64,000 bases of DNA from CAVONB01 sp963697205. Lineage in GTDB: Bacteria > Pseudomonadota > Alphaproteobacteria > Rhizobiales > Hyphomicrobiaceae. The notes under the pieces were generated by a model. The model was not told where the DNA came from and did not search any database. It was given only the letters and a program-made list of their open reading frames with translations. Location of the stretch: positions 1 to 64,000 of the forward strand of contig CAVONB010000011.1 of assembly GCA_963697205.1 (NCBI GenBank), in the 5' to 3' direction. This document shows, piece after piece, positions 54,291 through 63,115 of this stretch (positions are counted from its first letter, which is position 1; each line of letters opens with the position of its first letter). The position numbers and the translations under genes are program-made.

Positions 54291-54647
54291 TCAGCTCCCG
54301 CGATAGGTCGAGTAGCTCCACGGCGTGGCCAGCAGCGGCACGTGATAGTGACCGTCCGGTTCCGCCATCGTGAAGCGCAAGGGAACGACGTCCAGGAACG
54401 GCGGCGACGCGGCCGGAGCGCCGGTACGCTTGAAGTGCGCGCCGATATGAAAGGTCAGCATATACGTGCCGGTTTGAAACGCATCGCCTGCCAGAAGGGG
54501 CGCGTCGGTGCGCCCGTCGGCATTGGTGCTGGTCTCGACGACCAGCGCCCACGAGCCGTCCGGCGCCAGCCTGTGAAGCTCGATCGCGACACCCTGCGCC
54601 GGCCGCCCGGCCACGGTGTCGAGCACATGCGTCGATAGTCGTCCCAT
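54291..54647 (-). CDS. uraH: 5-hydroxyisourate hydrolase
   Basis: This 118-residue transthyretin-like enzyme hydrolyses 5-hydroxyisourate, the product of urate hydroxylation, to OHCU. The N-terminal LSTHVLDTVAGRPAQG, the middle TYMLTFHIG and the signature C-terminus TPWSYSTYRGS (with the YRGS tetrapeptide) are all present. It is the first gene of the minus-strand purine operon uraH-puuE/uraD-allE-allA, and is divergent from the permease gene with 207 bases between starts. Confidence 0.97.
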   Translation of the reverse strand: MGRLSTHVLDTVAGRPAQGVAIELHRLAPDGSWALVVETSTNADGRTDAPLLAGDAFQTGTYMLTFHIGAHFKRTGAPAASPPFLDVVPLRFTMAEPDGHYHVPLLATPWSYSTYRGS

Positions 54648-54854
54648 GCCTGAGCCTTCCTCGTCGTCCTGATGGGCCGCCGACTATAGTCGCTCGGCCG
54701 GCGAGAGTTTTTCAAATTGAGTTAGAAAATGTTCGCTTCTCTCGATGGGGGACGAAATCCCTGAGCTGACCTAATGTGCGTGTGTCGAAGACTGTTCGTT
54801 GGGGAAGCAACCGCGCCATCAGACCACAAGCAGGCGCGAACTGGGAGGACGACC

Positions 54855-56279
54855 ATGTCGACCACGACCGCGACCAGCGCGGGCACACCCGCGCCGTCAT
54901 CTGGTGTGCACCCCGTTGACGAAGTGCTCGCCCCACCGAAGCTGGGCGTCCTCGGCCTGCAGCACGTCCTCGTGATGTACGCCGGCGCCATCGCCGTCCC
55001 GCTCATCATCGGCCGCGCCCTGAAGTTGTCGCCGGAGCAGGTGGCGATCCTCATCAACGCCGACCTTCTCGCCTGTGGCATCGTCACGATCATCCAGTCC
55101 ATGGGCCTGACGCCCCTGTTCGGTATCCGTCTGCCCGTCATGATGGGTGTGACCTTCGCCGCCGTGGGCCCGATGCTCGCCATCGCCAACGACGCCTCGC
55201 TCGGCGATCCGACCGCCCGGCTCCTGACGATCTTCGGCTCGGCAATTGCCGCGGGCATATTCACCATCATCGTCGCACCGATCCTGAGCCACCTGTTGCC
55301 GCTGTTCCCGCCCGTGGTCACTGGCTCGATCATTCTGCTGATCGGCATTTCGCTGATGCGCGTGGGCGTCAACTGGGCTGCGGGCGCGCCTGTGCCAAGC
55401 ATCCCGTCCTACGGCAATCCGTTCAATCTGGGAATCGCCGCCTTCGTGCTGGTGGTGATCTTGCTGATCACGCGCTTTGTGCGAGGGTTCTTCGGCAACA
55501 TTGCCGTGCTGATGGGCATCATCGCGGGCAGCCTCGCTTGTCTGCTTGTGTTCGGCACGATGAACCTGGACAAGGTCGCCAAGGCGCCCGCGTTCGCGCT
55601 GATCTATCCCTTCCAGTTCGGCGTGCCGCAGTTCCATCTCGTCCATATCCTGACGATGTGCGTCGTTATGATCGTGGTCATGATCGAATCGGCGGGCATG
55701 TTCCTCGCGCTGTCCGACATCACCGGCAGGAAGATCGATCAGGCCGACATGACGCGCGGGCTGCGCACCGACGGCCTCGGGACGCTGATCGGCGGCGTGA
55801 TGAATACATTCCCCTACACCTCGTTCTCCCAGAACGTCGGTCTGGTCGGCGTAACCGGGGTGCGCTCGCGCTGGGTGACGGTGACCGGCGGCGCGCTCAT
55901 GATCCTGATGGGGCTCGTTCCCAAGCTTGGCGCGCTGGCCGAATCGATCCCGATCTACGTGCTGGGCGGCGCCGGCATCGTGATGTTCGGCATGGTCGCG
56001 GCGACCGGCATCCGCATCCTGTCCGACGTCGACTTCAAGGACAACAAGTTCAACCTCTACATCGTGGCGCTTTCAGTCGGCTTCGGTCTCATCCCGCTCG
56101 TGGCGCCGGACTTCTTCAAGAAGACCCTGACCTACGTACCCGCGCTGGGGCCGATCCTGCACTCCGGCATCCTCCTGACCGCGTTCGTGGCCGTGCTGTT
56201 GAACCTCTACTTTAATGGTGTGGGAACGCGTGCCGACGCAGAGGCGGCCGCACGCCGCACCACGCACGGCTCCGAGTAG
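54855..56279 (+). CDS. NCS2-family urate/xanthine permease
   Basis: This 474-residue nucleobase:cation symporter-2 protein has 14 predicted spans. Family motifs are GLQHVLVMYAGAIAVPLIIG in the first helix and NTFPYTSFSQNVGLVGVTGV (about residue 320), with the Gln of the NCS2 signature. Its place in a urate-degradation cluster points to urate or xanthine as substrate rather than uracil. The ATG at 54855 follows GGGAGGACGACC. It is transcribed away from the uraH operon. Confidence 0.93.
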   Translation: MSTTTATSAGTPAPSSGVHPVDEVLAPPKLGVLGLQHVLVMYAGAIAVPLIIGRALKLSPEQVAILINADLLACGIVTIIQSMGLTPLFGIRLPVMMGVTFAAVGPMLAIANDASLGDPTARLLTIFGSAIAAGIFTIIVAPILSHLLPLFPPVVTGSIILLIGISLMRVGVNWAAGAPVPSIPSYGNPFNLGIAAFVLVVILLITRFVRGFFGNIAVLMGIIAGSLACLLVFGTMNLDKVAKAPAFALIYPFQFGVPQFHLVHILTMCVVMIVVMIESAGMFLALSDITGRKIDQADMTRGLRTDGLGTLIGGVMNTFPYTSFSQNVGLVGVTGVRSRWVTVTGGALMILMGLVPKLGALAESIPIYVLGGAGIVMFGMVAATGIRILSDVDFKDNKFNLYIVALSVGFGLIPLVAPDFFKKTLTYVPALGPILHSGILLTAFVAVLLNLYFNGVGTRADAEAAARRTTHGSE

Positions 56280-56385
56280 TCGTGGGCGTTTGCTGCGATG
56301 TCACGATCGACGGGCCCGCTGTCGCGGCAGCGGCCCGTTCCGATCGTCAAGGCGATCGGCGACCGTCGAGGCGACCGGCAAGGTA

Positions 56386-57336
56386 TCAAATCTTGCGGCG
56401 CGAAGTGGACCGGCGCGGGCCCGAAGGCACCTGCCCGGTCAGGGCGCTCTCGATCTGCGTCCGCGCGACATCGCCGAGGGCGTCCGCGAAGGCCCGGACT
56501 TTGAACGGAACCATGCGCTGGTAGGCATGCAGGATGGCGAGTGTGACGGGTGCAGGCGGGAAGTCCTCCAGGACCGGCTCCAGGGCGCCGCTGCGCAGGT
56601 GCTCGGCGACTTCGAACAGGGGCTTCATGACGATGCCCTGGCCGCCGATCGCCCAGTCGGTCAGCACGTCGCCGTCGTCGGCGTCGAGATGGCCGGTGAC
56701 CGGGACGACGATCCGTCGTTGCCCCTTCTCCAAGGTCCACTTGTGATGGCTGGAGCCAGGATAGCGCAAGAGCAGGCAGCTGTGTCGCTCCAGGTCGGCG
56801 AGCGTGCGCGGCACGCCCTTGCGCGCCAGGTAATCCGGCGATGCGCACAAGACGCGCTCGAGGTCGGCGATCTTGCGCACGACCAGCGAGGAGTCGGCCA
56901 GCACCGCCATGCGCACGGCCACGTCCACGGCCTCCGTGAACAGGTCGACCATGTAGTCGGAAAGACGCAGGAACACGTCGATCTCGGGATGCTGCGCCTG
57001 GAAACCCGGCAGCATCGGCGCCACCACACGCCGCCCAAACGACAACGGCGCCGTCACCTTCAACAGCCCGCGCGGTGCCGCGCCCCGGTCGGCAACGCTG
57101 GCTTCCGCGCGCTCCAGCGCATGGCAGACTTCAAGACAGTTCTCGTAGAACACCCGCCCCTGCTCGGTGAGCTGCATCTTGCGGGTGGTGCGGTTGAACA
57201 GACGGCAGCCCAACTGCTGCTCCAACCGCCGGATGCGGTGGCTCACGACGGCCGCGGAAAGCCGCATGCTGCGCCCCGCTGTCGAGAAGCTGCCCAGCTC
57301 GACGGTGCGAATGAAGACACGAATGTTGTCGAGCAT
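56386..57336 (-). CDS. LysR-family transcriptional regulator
   Basis: This 316-residue LysR-type regulator has an N-terminal winged helix-turn-helix (FIRTVELGSFSTAGRSMRLS, followed by VVSHRIRRLEQQLG; about residues 8-60) and a C-terminal periplasmic-binding-like effector domain. The tail of about 15 residues is basic. It lies on the minus strand between the permease and puuD genes, divergent from puuD (103 bases), the usual arrangement for control of the neighbour. It is the best candidate regulator of urate catabolism here. The effector is unknown. Confidence 0.92.
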   Translation of the reverse strand: MLDNIRVFIRTVELGSFSTAGRSMRLSAAVVSHRIRRLEQQLGCRLFNRTTRKMQLTEQGRVFYENCLEVCHALERAEASVADRGAAPRGLLKVTAPLSFGRRVVAPMLPGFQAQHPEIDVFLRLSDYMVDLFTEAVDVAVRMAVLADSSLVVRKIADLERVLCASPDYLARKGVPRTLADLERHSCLLLRYPGSSHHKWTLEKGQRRIVVPVTGHLDADDGDVLTDWAIGGQGIVMKPLFEVAEHLRSGALEPVLEDFPPAPVTLAILHAYQRMVPFKVRAFADALGDVARTQIESALTGQVPSGPRRSTSRRKI

Positions 57337-57343
57337 GTGGATT

Positions 57344-57370
57344 TAGCCGTACTGTTTGAAGAACGGGCTA
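57344..57370. promoter_or_regulatory. possible operator between the LysR gene and puuD
   Basis: TAGCC at 57344-57348 and GGCTA at 57366-57370 form a short inverted repeat with a 17-base spacer. It lies between the divergent regulator and puuD, where a LysR-type protein would bind. The arms are short and the spacer is longer than in a classical LysR box, so this is a weak call. Confidence 0.25.
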
Positions 57371-57439
57371 TTTTCGCTTGAGTTCGAGCAAGCTGCAAGA
57401 TCCCCCGCCGCCTCGGCGGCGGGTCGTTCGAGGGAGGAC

Positions 57440-58660
57440 ATGACGGTGGATGCGATCGCACTGGAATGGGGAGGCCTGCTTCTGCGCTGGCTCCACATCA
57501 TCGCCGGCATCGCCTGGATCGGCTCCTCGTTCTACTTCATGCACCTGGATGCCGCGCTGAAGGAGATCCCCGATATTCCCGCCGGCAAGGGCGGCGAGGC
57601 GTGGGAGGTACATGGCGGCGGCTTCTATCAGGTCCGAAAATACCTCGTTGCGCCCGACAAGCTTCCCGCCGAGCTCATGTGGCACAAGTGGGAATCCTAC
57701 GCGACCTGGATGTCCGGCTTCTTCCTGCTCGTCTGGGTTTACTACCTCGGCTCCGACCTCTACCTGATCGATCCCGCCGTGCGTCAGCTATCTCCCCTGA
57801 CGGCCGCCGCCATCGGTATCGGCAGCCTTGTTCTGGGCTGGTTCGTCTACGACCGGTTCGTGTCGTCCTCGCTGGCTGCCAATCCCCCGCTCCTGGCTGG
57901 CGTCGGCTTCGCCTTCATCATTGCGATGGCCTACTTCTACCAGAGCATGTTCTCCGGTCGTGGCGCGCTCATTCACACTGGCGCGCTGATGGGCACGATG
58001 ATGAGCGGCAACGTGTTCCTCAAGATCATTCCCAACCAGCGCAAGGTGATCGCCGACCTGATCGCGGGCCGCGCGCCCGATCCCGCGCTCGGCAAGGAAG
58101 GCAAGACCCGGTCCACGCACAACAACTACCTGACGCTGCCGGTGCTGTTCCTGATGATCTCCGGCCATTATCCGATGGTGTTCACCTCGCCTTACGCCTG
58201 GATCATGGTCGGCTTCGTCCTGGTCGCGGGTGCCCTCATTCGCCACTTCTATAACGAGCGCCATGCCGGCAACGGCGACAAGTGGTGGACCTGGGGCGTT
58301 GCCGCCGCAGCAATGCTCGTCGTCATTCTCATCAGCATGCTGTCCAACCCGGCTGGCCGCGACGGGCTGGGCCTCGGCGCGATGAAACCCGTTGCCATCG
58401 CGGACGCCACCAAGGTGCCGTCCAACGTCGAGGATGTGGTCTTGAGCCGTTGCTCGATGTGTCACGCCGCCGAGCCGGTCTGGAGCGGCATCGCCGCCCC
58501 GCCGAAGGGCGTGCGCCTCGACACGCCGGGGCTGATCGCGCGCAACGCTCCCGCCATCGCGATGCAGACGGTGCTGACGCATGCCATGCCGCCCAACAAC
58601 ATCACCGGCATGACCGGCGAGGAGCGCCGCGTCCTCGCAGCCTGGTTGGCCAAGCGCTGA
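57440..58660 (+). CDS. puuD: membrane-bound urate hydroxylase with cytochrome c domain
   Basis: PuuD oxidises urate to 5-hydroxyisourate at the membrane and passes electrons to the respiratory chain instead of using oxygen like soluble uricase. The 406-residue protein has an N-terminal DUF989 part with eight or so membrane spans (start WGGLLLRWLHIIAGIAWIGSSFYF; key part LHIIAGIAWIG) and conserved histidines. It also has a C-terminal cytochrome c domain with CSMCH (about residue 343) and the axial Met in THAMPPNN. The ATG at 57440 follows GGGAGGAC. No other urate oxidase is in the cluster. Confidence 0.95.
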   Translation: MTVDAIALEWGGLLLRWLHIIAGIAWIGSSFYFMHLDAALKEIPDIPAGKGGEAWEVHGGGFYQVRKYLVAPDKLPAELMWHKWESYATWMSGFFLLVWVYYLGSDLYLIDPAVRQLSPLTAAAIGIGSLVLGWFVYDRFVSSSLAANPPLLAGVGFAFIIAMAYFYQSMFSGRGALIHTGALMGTMMSGNVFLKIIPNQRKVIADLIAGRAPDPALGKEGKTRSTHNNYLTLPVLFLMISGHYPMVFTSPYAWIMVGFVLVAGALIRHFYNERHAGNGDKWWTWGVAAAAMLVVILISMLSNPAGRDGLGLGAMKPVAIADATKVPSNVEDVVLSRCSMCHAAEPVWSGIAAPPKGVRLDTPGLIARNAPAIAMQTVLTHAMPPNNITGMTGEERRVLAAWLAKR

Positions 58661-59158
58661 GCAACCGCGCTGCCGGCGCGGCCGGCAGCCTGTCCCGGTA
58701 TCCGTGTCAGCCACCACACCAGCCCCACCAAGCCCACCTCCGCAGCCGTCCCGCAGCCGATCGCCGCGCCATCGACCTCTCCGCCTTGGGGCGAGTTCCA
58801 GCGGGACGCCAGCGGCCATCGTTTGCTTGACGGGCGCGGGGTTTATGGCGTTGCCCGGCAGCCGTTTGAGGCCACCGACAGCCCATCTGAGCCCAGGCTG
58901 GGGCCGGCCCCGGTTCCCGCCCCGCTATCGGCATCCCGCGCAGCCCGAGCAGCCAGAGCCCATGAACTCGCCACGCCGTCCTGGGCGACAAGAGCCCGCG
59001 GGACGCCGACGCCCGGCGCGGCGATCGGCAGGTTGCAGGCCGCCGACATCTGACCTACACATCCCTCAGCAGCGCGCCGTCGCAGTCCATGACAACAATA
59101 AGGACGGGGCCGCCTTCGAGGCGGTCGGCGGCATGTTGCGGCGCACGCGGGAGGAGTT
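58661..59158. other. intergenic region between puuD and the mnh operon
   Basis: This 498-base stretch has no supported gene. One plus-strand frame (about 58770-59053, containing WGEFQRDASG and PFEATDSPSEP) is open, but it is very rich in proline and alanine, has no start site and matches nothing. The promoter of the antiporter operon should lie near the 3' end. No clear terminator for puuD is seen. Confidence 0.45.
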
Positions 59159-59632
59159 ATGCGGTCGATCAGCCTGGCGATTGTCCTTTTTGTATTTTGG
59201 CTCGCGCTGTCCGGCCACTACTCCGCCATGCTCGTCGGCATCGGCCTGGGCACGGCGATAGCTGCGGCCGCGGCCATGCGCCGGTTGAATATTCTGGATG
59301 CGGAAGCCCACCCGACTGAGGTCGTTGCCGCCACACTGACCTACTGGCCCTGGCTGTTCTGGGAGATCGTCAAATCCGCGTGGACGGTGACCAAGGTCAT
59401 TCTTCACCCCAAACTGCCCGTCTCGCCCACCATGACGACGGTCGAGGCCAGCCAGACCACCCCGGTCGGTATCGCCACCTACGGCAACTCGATCACTTTG
59501 ACACCCGGCACGATCACCACCGACGTCAGCGGCAATCGCCTGATCGTCCATGCGCTGATGCGCGAAGGCGCGATCGATCTGGAGGAAGGTGGCATGGATC
59601 GGCGCGTGCGCCAGTTCGAGGGAGGGGCATGA
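59159..59632 (+). CDS. mnhE: Na+/H+ antiporter subunit E
   Basis: This 157-residue subunit of an Mrp/Mnh-type multi-subunit cation/proton antiporter has two N-terminal membrane spans and the family segments FWLALSGHYSAMLVGIGLG, then TYWPWLFWEIVKSAWTV, then TPGTITTDVSGNRLIVHAL. It is the first gene of an operon in which every gene overlaps or touches the next. The ATG at 59159 follows GGGAGGAG, and the stop overlaps mnhF (ATGA). Confidence 0.93.
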   Translation: MRSISLAIVLFVFWLALSGHYSAMLVGIGLGTAIAAAAAMRRLNILDAEAHPTEVVAATLTYWPWLFWEIVKSAWTVTKVILHPKLPVSPTMTTVEASQTTPVGIATYGNSITLTPGTITTDVSGNRLIVHALMREGAIDLEEGGMDRRVRQFEGGA

Positions 59633-59904
59633 TGTTCGTTGCTGCTGCCTTGGCGGTGCTCGTTGCGCTGTGCCTGGCCGTGTTTCGCGCCATTCGTGGC
59701 CCGACCGTCTTCGATCGTTTGCTCGCGGCAAACTCCATCGGCACGCTCGCCATCCTTTTGCTGGCTGTGCTCGGCTTTCTCACCGGCCGGCCCGAATGGC
59801 TCGACATCGGTCTGACCTACGGCCTGTTGAACGTCATCTCGACGCTGGCCGTGCTGAAGTTCTTCCGCCACGGCGATCTCGCCTACGACGTGGAGGGCGA
59901 CTGA
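59629..59904 (+). CDS. mnhF: Na+/H+ antiporter subunit F
   Basis: This 91-residue subunit has three membrane spans and the family pattern FRAIRGPTVFDRLLAANSIG after the first span. It assembles with the other Mnh subunits in the inner membrane. The ATG at 59629 follows GGGAGGGGC, and an ATG three bases later is an equal alternative. The stop overlaps the mnhG start by one base (TGATG). Confidence 0.94.
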   Translation: MMFVAAALAVLVALCLAVFRAIRGPTVFDRLLAANSIGTLAILLLAVLGFLTGRPEWLDIGLTYGLLNVISTLAVLKFFRHGDLAYDVEGD

Positions 59905-60284
59905 TGCCCGCCGTACTGGTCGATGCCCTGAGCTGGGTCCTCATCCTCTCCGGTAGCTTCTTCGTGGTCGTCGGCATGATCGGCATCGTCCGCATGCCCG
60001 ATCTATATACGCGCATGCATGCCGCCAGCGTCACCGACACGCTCGGGGCCGGGCTGCTGGTGGCCGGCCTGATGCTTCAGGCCGGACTCAGTCTCGTCAC
60101 GTTGAAGCTCGTCGTGCTGCTGGGTCTGTTCTTCTTCACCGGGCCCGTTGCCTCCCATGCGCTGGCCCAGGCCGCGCTGCACGAAAACATCGTGCCTTGG
60201 CTGCGTGAGGATCGCCGGGGCCGCCTGGATGCCAAGCCAGATGACGGCGCGGACGCTCCCGGCGACGGAAAGGACGGGCGGTAA
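59904..60284 (+). CDS. mnhG: Na+/H+ antiporter subunit G
   Basis: This 126-residue, three-span subunit has the family motif GIVRMPDLYTRMHAASVTDTLG (key part MPDLYTRMHAAS). The C-terminal 35 residues are hydrophilic and rich in Asp, Gly and Lys, longer than in many MnhG proteins. The gene overlaps its neighbours by one base on each side, consistent with tight translational coupling. Confidence 0.95.
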   Translation: MPAVLVDALSWVLILSGSFFVVVGMIGIVRMPDLYTRMHAASVTDTLGAGLLVAGLMLQAGLSLVTLKLVVLLGLFFFTGPVASHALAQAALHENIVPWLREDRRGRLDAKPDDGADAPGDGKDGR

Positions 60285-60844
60285 TGGAATCCGCAATCAA
60301 CACCGTCCTCCTGACCCTGCTCGCGATCATCACGATCGCCATCATCCGCCAGCGCAGCCTGTTCGGCGTCGTCATCCTGGCCGGCATCTACAGCTTCCTG
60401 ATGGCGAGCGTCCTGATCGTGCTCGACGCCGTCGACGTGGCCATGACGGAAGCCTCCGTCGGCGCGGGCATCTCCACGGTCGTGTTGCTCAGCACGCTTT
60501 ATCTCACCCAGTCGCGCGAATACCCCCATCCCCGTAGCGCACTCTTGCCGCTCTTCGTGGCGGTGGTGGTCGCGGGAGCTCTGGTGTGGGGCACCTTCAG
60601 TCTGCCGCCGTTCGGCATCGCGGACGCGCCGATCCACCTGCGCACGGCCGATCGTTATCTGGCCAACTCCGTCCCCGTGACAGGCGTGCCCAACGTCGTG
60701 ACCTCCGTGCTCGCCGACTACCGGAGTTGGGATACGCTCGGCGAAACGACCGTCGTCTTCACGGCAGGTATCGGCGTGATCCTGCTCTTGCGCGGGCGCC
60801 GCAAGAAGATGCAGGGCCAGTCGGGCGCGGAGGAGCAGTCATGA
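60284..60844 (+). CDS. DUF4040-containing antiporter subunit (MbhD/MbhE-like)
   Basis: This 186-residue membrane protein has a DUF4040 domain in the first half (FGVVILAGIYSFLMASVLIVLDAVDVAMTEASVGAGIS; key parts DAVDVAMTEASVG). It is followed by a further two-span MbhE-like part with PVTGVPNVVTSVLADYRSWDTLGE (key part TNVVL-like PNVVTSVLADYR). In classical Mrp systems these segments form the C-terminus of MrpA. Here they are a free subunit, as in Mbh-type hydrogenase-related antiporters. The start overlaps the mnhG stop, and the stop overlaps mnhB. Confidence 0.85.
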   Translation: MESAINTVLLTLLAIITIAIIRQRSLFGVVILAGIYSFLMASVLIVLDAVDVAMTEASVGAGISTVVLLSTLYLTQSREYPHPRSALLPLFVAVVVAGALVWGTFSLPPFGIADAPIHLRTADRYLANSVPVTGVPNVVTSVLADYRSWDTLGETTVVFTAGIGVILLLRGRRKKMQGQSGAEEQS

Positions 60845-61260
60845 GGCGCGACGTCATCCTGCGGGTTGGCGTCAAGCTGATCCTGCCGTTCATCCTGGTG
60901 TTCGCACTCTATGTGCATTTCCACGGGGACTTCGGGCCCGGCGGCGGCTTCCAGGCCGGCGTGATCGCGTCTGCTGGCGTCATCCTCTATGCCATGATCT
61001 TCGGCGCGGACGCGGCCAAGCGCATCGCGCCGCAGGCCCTGGTTGACCGTCTGGTCCCGCTCGGCGTGCTCATCTATGCCACCGCCGGGCTGCCGGCGCT
61101 CTTGAAGGGCCAGCGCTACCTCGACTTCACCGCGCTCGCCCACGATCCCGTTCATGGCCACCACCTCGGCATCCTGTGGGTGGAAGCCGGCGTCATCATC
61201 ACGGTGTTCTCCACCATGGTCGCAATCTTCTACGCCTTCTCCGGACGAGGCCGTTCATGA
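60841..61260 (+). CDS. mnhB: Na+/H+ antiporter subunit B
   Basis: This 139-residue MnhB-domain protein has four membrane spans and the typical segment LYVHFHGDFGPGGGFQAGVI (about residues 24-43). It is part of the antiporter membrane arm. The ATG at 60841 overlaps the stop of the DUF4040 gene (ATGA), and the stop overlaps mnhC in the same way. Confidence 0.94.
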   Translation: MRRDVILRVGVKLILPFILVFALYVHFHGDFGPGGGFQAGVIASAGVILYAMIFGADAAKRIAPQALVDRLVPLGVLIYATAGLPALLKGQRYLDFTALAHDPVHGHHLGILWVEAGVIITVFSTMVAIFYAFSGRGRS

Positions 61261-61622
61261 CCGTGCTGACCTCGATCCTGGATCACTACAACTATTTCAT
61301 CACCATCTTCCTGATGGTGTCGGGCCTCTACGTGGTCATTGCACGCGGCAACATGATCAAGAAGCTGGTCGGCCTCTCGCTGTTCCAGACTTCGGTCTAC
61401 CTGCTCTACATCTCGCCGGGAAAGATCCTGGGCGGCACCGCGCCGATCATCGATCCCGCCTACAAGGTCTACTCGAATCCGCTGCCGCACGTGCTCATCC
61501 TAACCGCCATCGTGGTCGGTGTCGCCACGCTTGCGCTGGGCCTCGCCCTCGTCGTGCGCATCTATGAGGCTTATGGCACGATCGAGGAGGACGATATCTT
61601 CTCCAGGGATGGAGAGATATGA
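61257..61622 (+). CDS. mnhC: Na+/H+ antiporter subunit C (NuoK-like)
   Basis: This 121-residue, three-span subunit is related to NuoK of complex I, with the segments FLMVSGLYVVIARGNMIKKLVG and PLPHVLILTAIVVGVATLALGLAL (key parts GNMIKKLVG and PHVLILTAIVVG). The conserved glutamate pattern of NuoK is partly replaced, as usual in MnhC. The ATG at 61257 is set by the ATGA overlap with mnhB. Confidence 0.95.
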   Translation: MTVLTSILDHYNYFITIFLMVSGLYVVIARGNMIKKLVGLSLFQTSVYLLYISPGKILGGTAPIIDPAYKVYSNPLPHVLILTAIVVGVATLALGLALVVRIYEAYGTIEEDDIFSRDGEI

Positions 61623-63115
61623 GCGCTATCGAGACGCATCTGCCGATTCTGCAGGTGATCGTGCCGTTGTTCGGCGCGCTGTTCGCTGCCTTCTGCCGTC
61701 GAGGTACGACCGCCTGGGCGCTGGCCACGATCTTCTCTTTCGCCGCGTTCGCCGTTGCGATCGCCCTGATGATGAAGGTGCTGGCCACGCCCGAGCCGCT
61801 GTCCTACGTCATGGGCCCTTGGGCCGTGCCGTGGGGCATCGAGTACCGCGTCGATAAGCTCAACGCCTTCGTGCTGCTGTTCGTGACGGGCGTGGGCGCG
61901 GTCATCATGCCCTACGCGCGCAAGAGTGTGGCGACGGAAATCGATTCCCATCAGCAGGCCTGGTTCTACGCCATGTACCTGCTATGCCTGACCGGCCTCT
62001 TGGGCATCGCCGTCACCGGCGACGCCTTCAACGTCTTCGTGTTCCTTGAGATCTCGTCGCTGGCCACCTATGTGCTGATCGCGCTGGGTCGCCATCGCCG
62101 CGCCCTGCTGGCCGCCTATCAGTACCTGATCATCGGCACCATCGGCGCCACCCTCTATGTCATCGGCGTCGGGCTGCTCTACCTCGTCACGGGGTCGCTC
62201 AATCTTCATGACATCGCCGGCCGGCTCGGCCCGGCCATGGCGGAGTATCCCCGGCCGATCATCTCCGCGCTGGCCTTTCTCACCGTCGGCGTGTCACTGA
62301 AGCTCGCACTCTTTCCCTTGCACGTCTGGCTCCCGAACGCCTACGCCTATGCGCCGTCCGTCGCCACGGTCTTCCTGGCGGGCACGGCCACCAAGGTGGC
62401 CGTCTACCTCCTGATCCGCCTGTTGTTCTCCGTGTTCGGCGTCACTCTCGATCTCGACGCCTTGCGGGCCGGCGACGTCCTCATGGTCTTGTCCATCGCG
62501 GCCATGTTCATCGCCTCCACGAGTGCCATCTTCGAGGGCAACGTGAAGCGGCTGCTCGCCTACTCGTCGGTGGCCCAGGTCGGCTACATCACGCTCGGCA
62601 TCGCCCTCGCCAACCAGAACGGGCTCACCGGCGGCATCGTCCATCTCTTCAATCACGCGCTGATGAAGTCAACGGTGTTCCTCGCCGTCTGTGCGATGGT
62701 CTATCGCCTCGGCGGCGCCGATCTGGGCCGCTTGGCGGGCATCGGCCGCACCATGCCGCTGACGACGGCGGCCTTCGTGGTCGGCGGCCTCGCCCTGATC
62801 GGCGTGCCTGGGACCGCCGGCTTCATCTCCAAGTATTACCTCGCGATCGGCGCCATCGATAAGGGCTACTGGCCTCTGGTGTTCCTGATCGTGGCAAGCT
62901 CCGTGCTCGCCGTCGTCTACGTCGGCAAGGTGGTCGAGGCCGCCTATTTCCGCGAGCCGTCCGAGCAGGCCGCGGCCGCGCGCGAGCCGCCCCTCTCTAT
63001 GCTGCTGCCCACGCTTGTTCTGGCGGCGGCGACGATATACTTCGGTCTGGAGACGAGCGCGAGCGCGGGCATCGCATCCTCGGCCGCCGCAATGCTGCTC
63101 GGAGGCATCAAATGA
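61619..63115 (+). CDS. mnhD: Na+/H+ antiporter subunit D (NuoN/NuoM-like)
   Basis: This 498-residue, roughly 14-span antiporter-like subunit carries the proton/cation channel features of the NuoL/M/N family. It has a lysine- and glutamate-bearing helix near FVFLEISSLATYVLIALG (TM5 glutamate), the broken-helix segment SLKLALFPLHVWLPNAYAYAP, and LAYSSVAQVGYITLG. The start at 61619 overlaps the mnhC stop, and the end overlaps the next antiporter gene (ATGA). Confidence 0.96.
   Translation: MSAIETHLPILQVIVPLFGALFAAFCRRGTTAWALATIFSFAAFAVAIALMMKVLATPEPLSYVMGPWAVPWGIEYRVDKLNAFVLLFVTGVGAVIMPYARKSVATEIDSHQQAWFYAMYLLCLTGLLGIAVTGDAFNVFVFLEISSLATYVLIALGRHRRALLAAYQYLIIGTIGATLYVIGVGLLYLVTGSLNLHDIAGRLGPAMAEYPRPIISALAFLTVGVSLKLALFPLHVWLPNAYAYAPSVATVFLAGTATKVAVYLLIRLLFSVFGVTLDLDALRAGDVLMVLSIAAMFIASTSAIFEGNVKRLLAYSSVAQVGYITLGIALANQNGLTGGIVHLFNHALMKSTVFLAVCAMVYRLGGADLGRLAGIGRTMPLTTAAFVVGGLALIGVPGTAGFISKYYLAIGAIDKGYWPLVFLIVASSVLAVVYVGKVVEAAYFREPSEQAAAAREPPLSMLLPTLVLAAATIYFGLETSASAGIASSAAAMLLGGIK

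Noticed and set aside
58770..59053. Possible protein gene upstream of mnhE (WGEFQRDASG frame)
   Set aside because: It lacks a start and site, is dominated by proline and alanine, and resembles no family.
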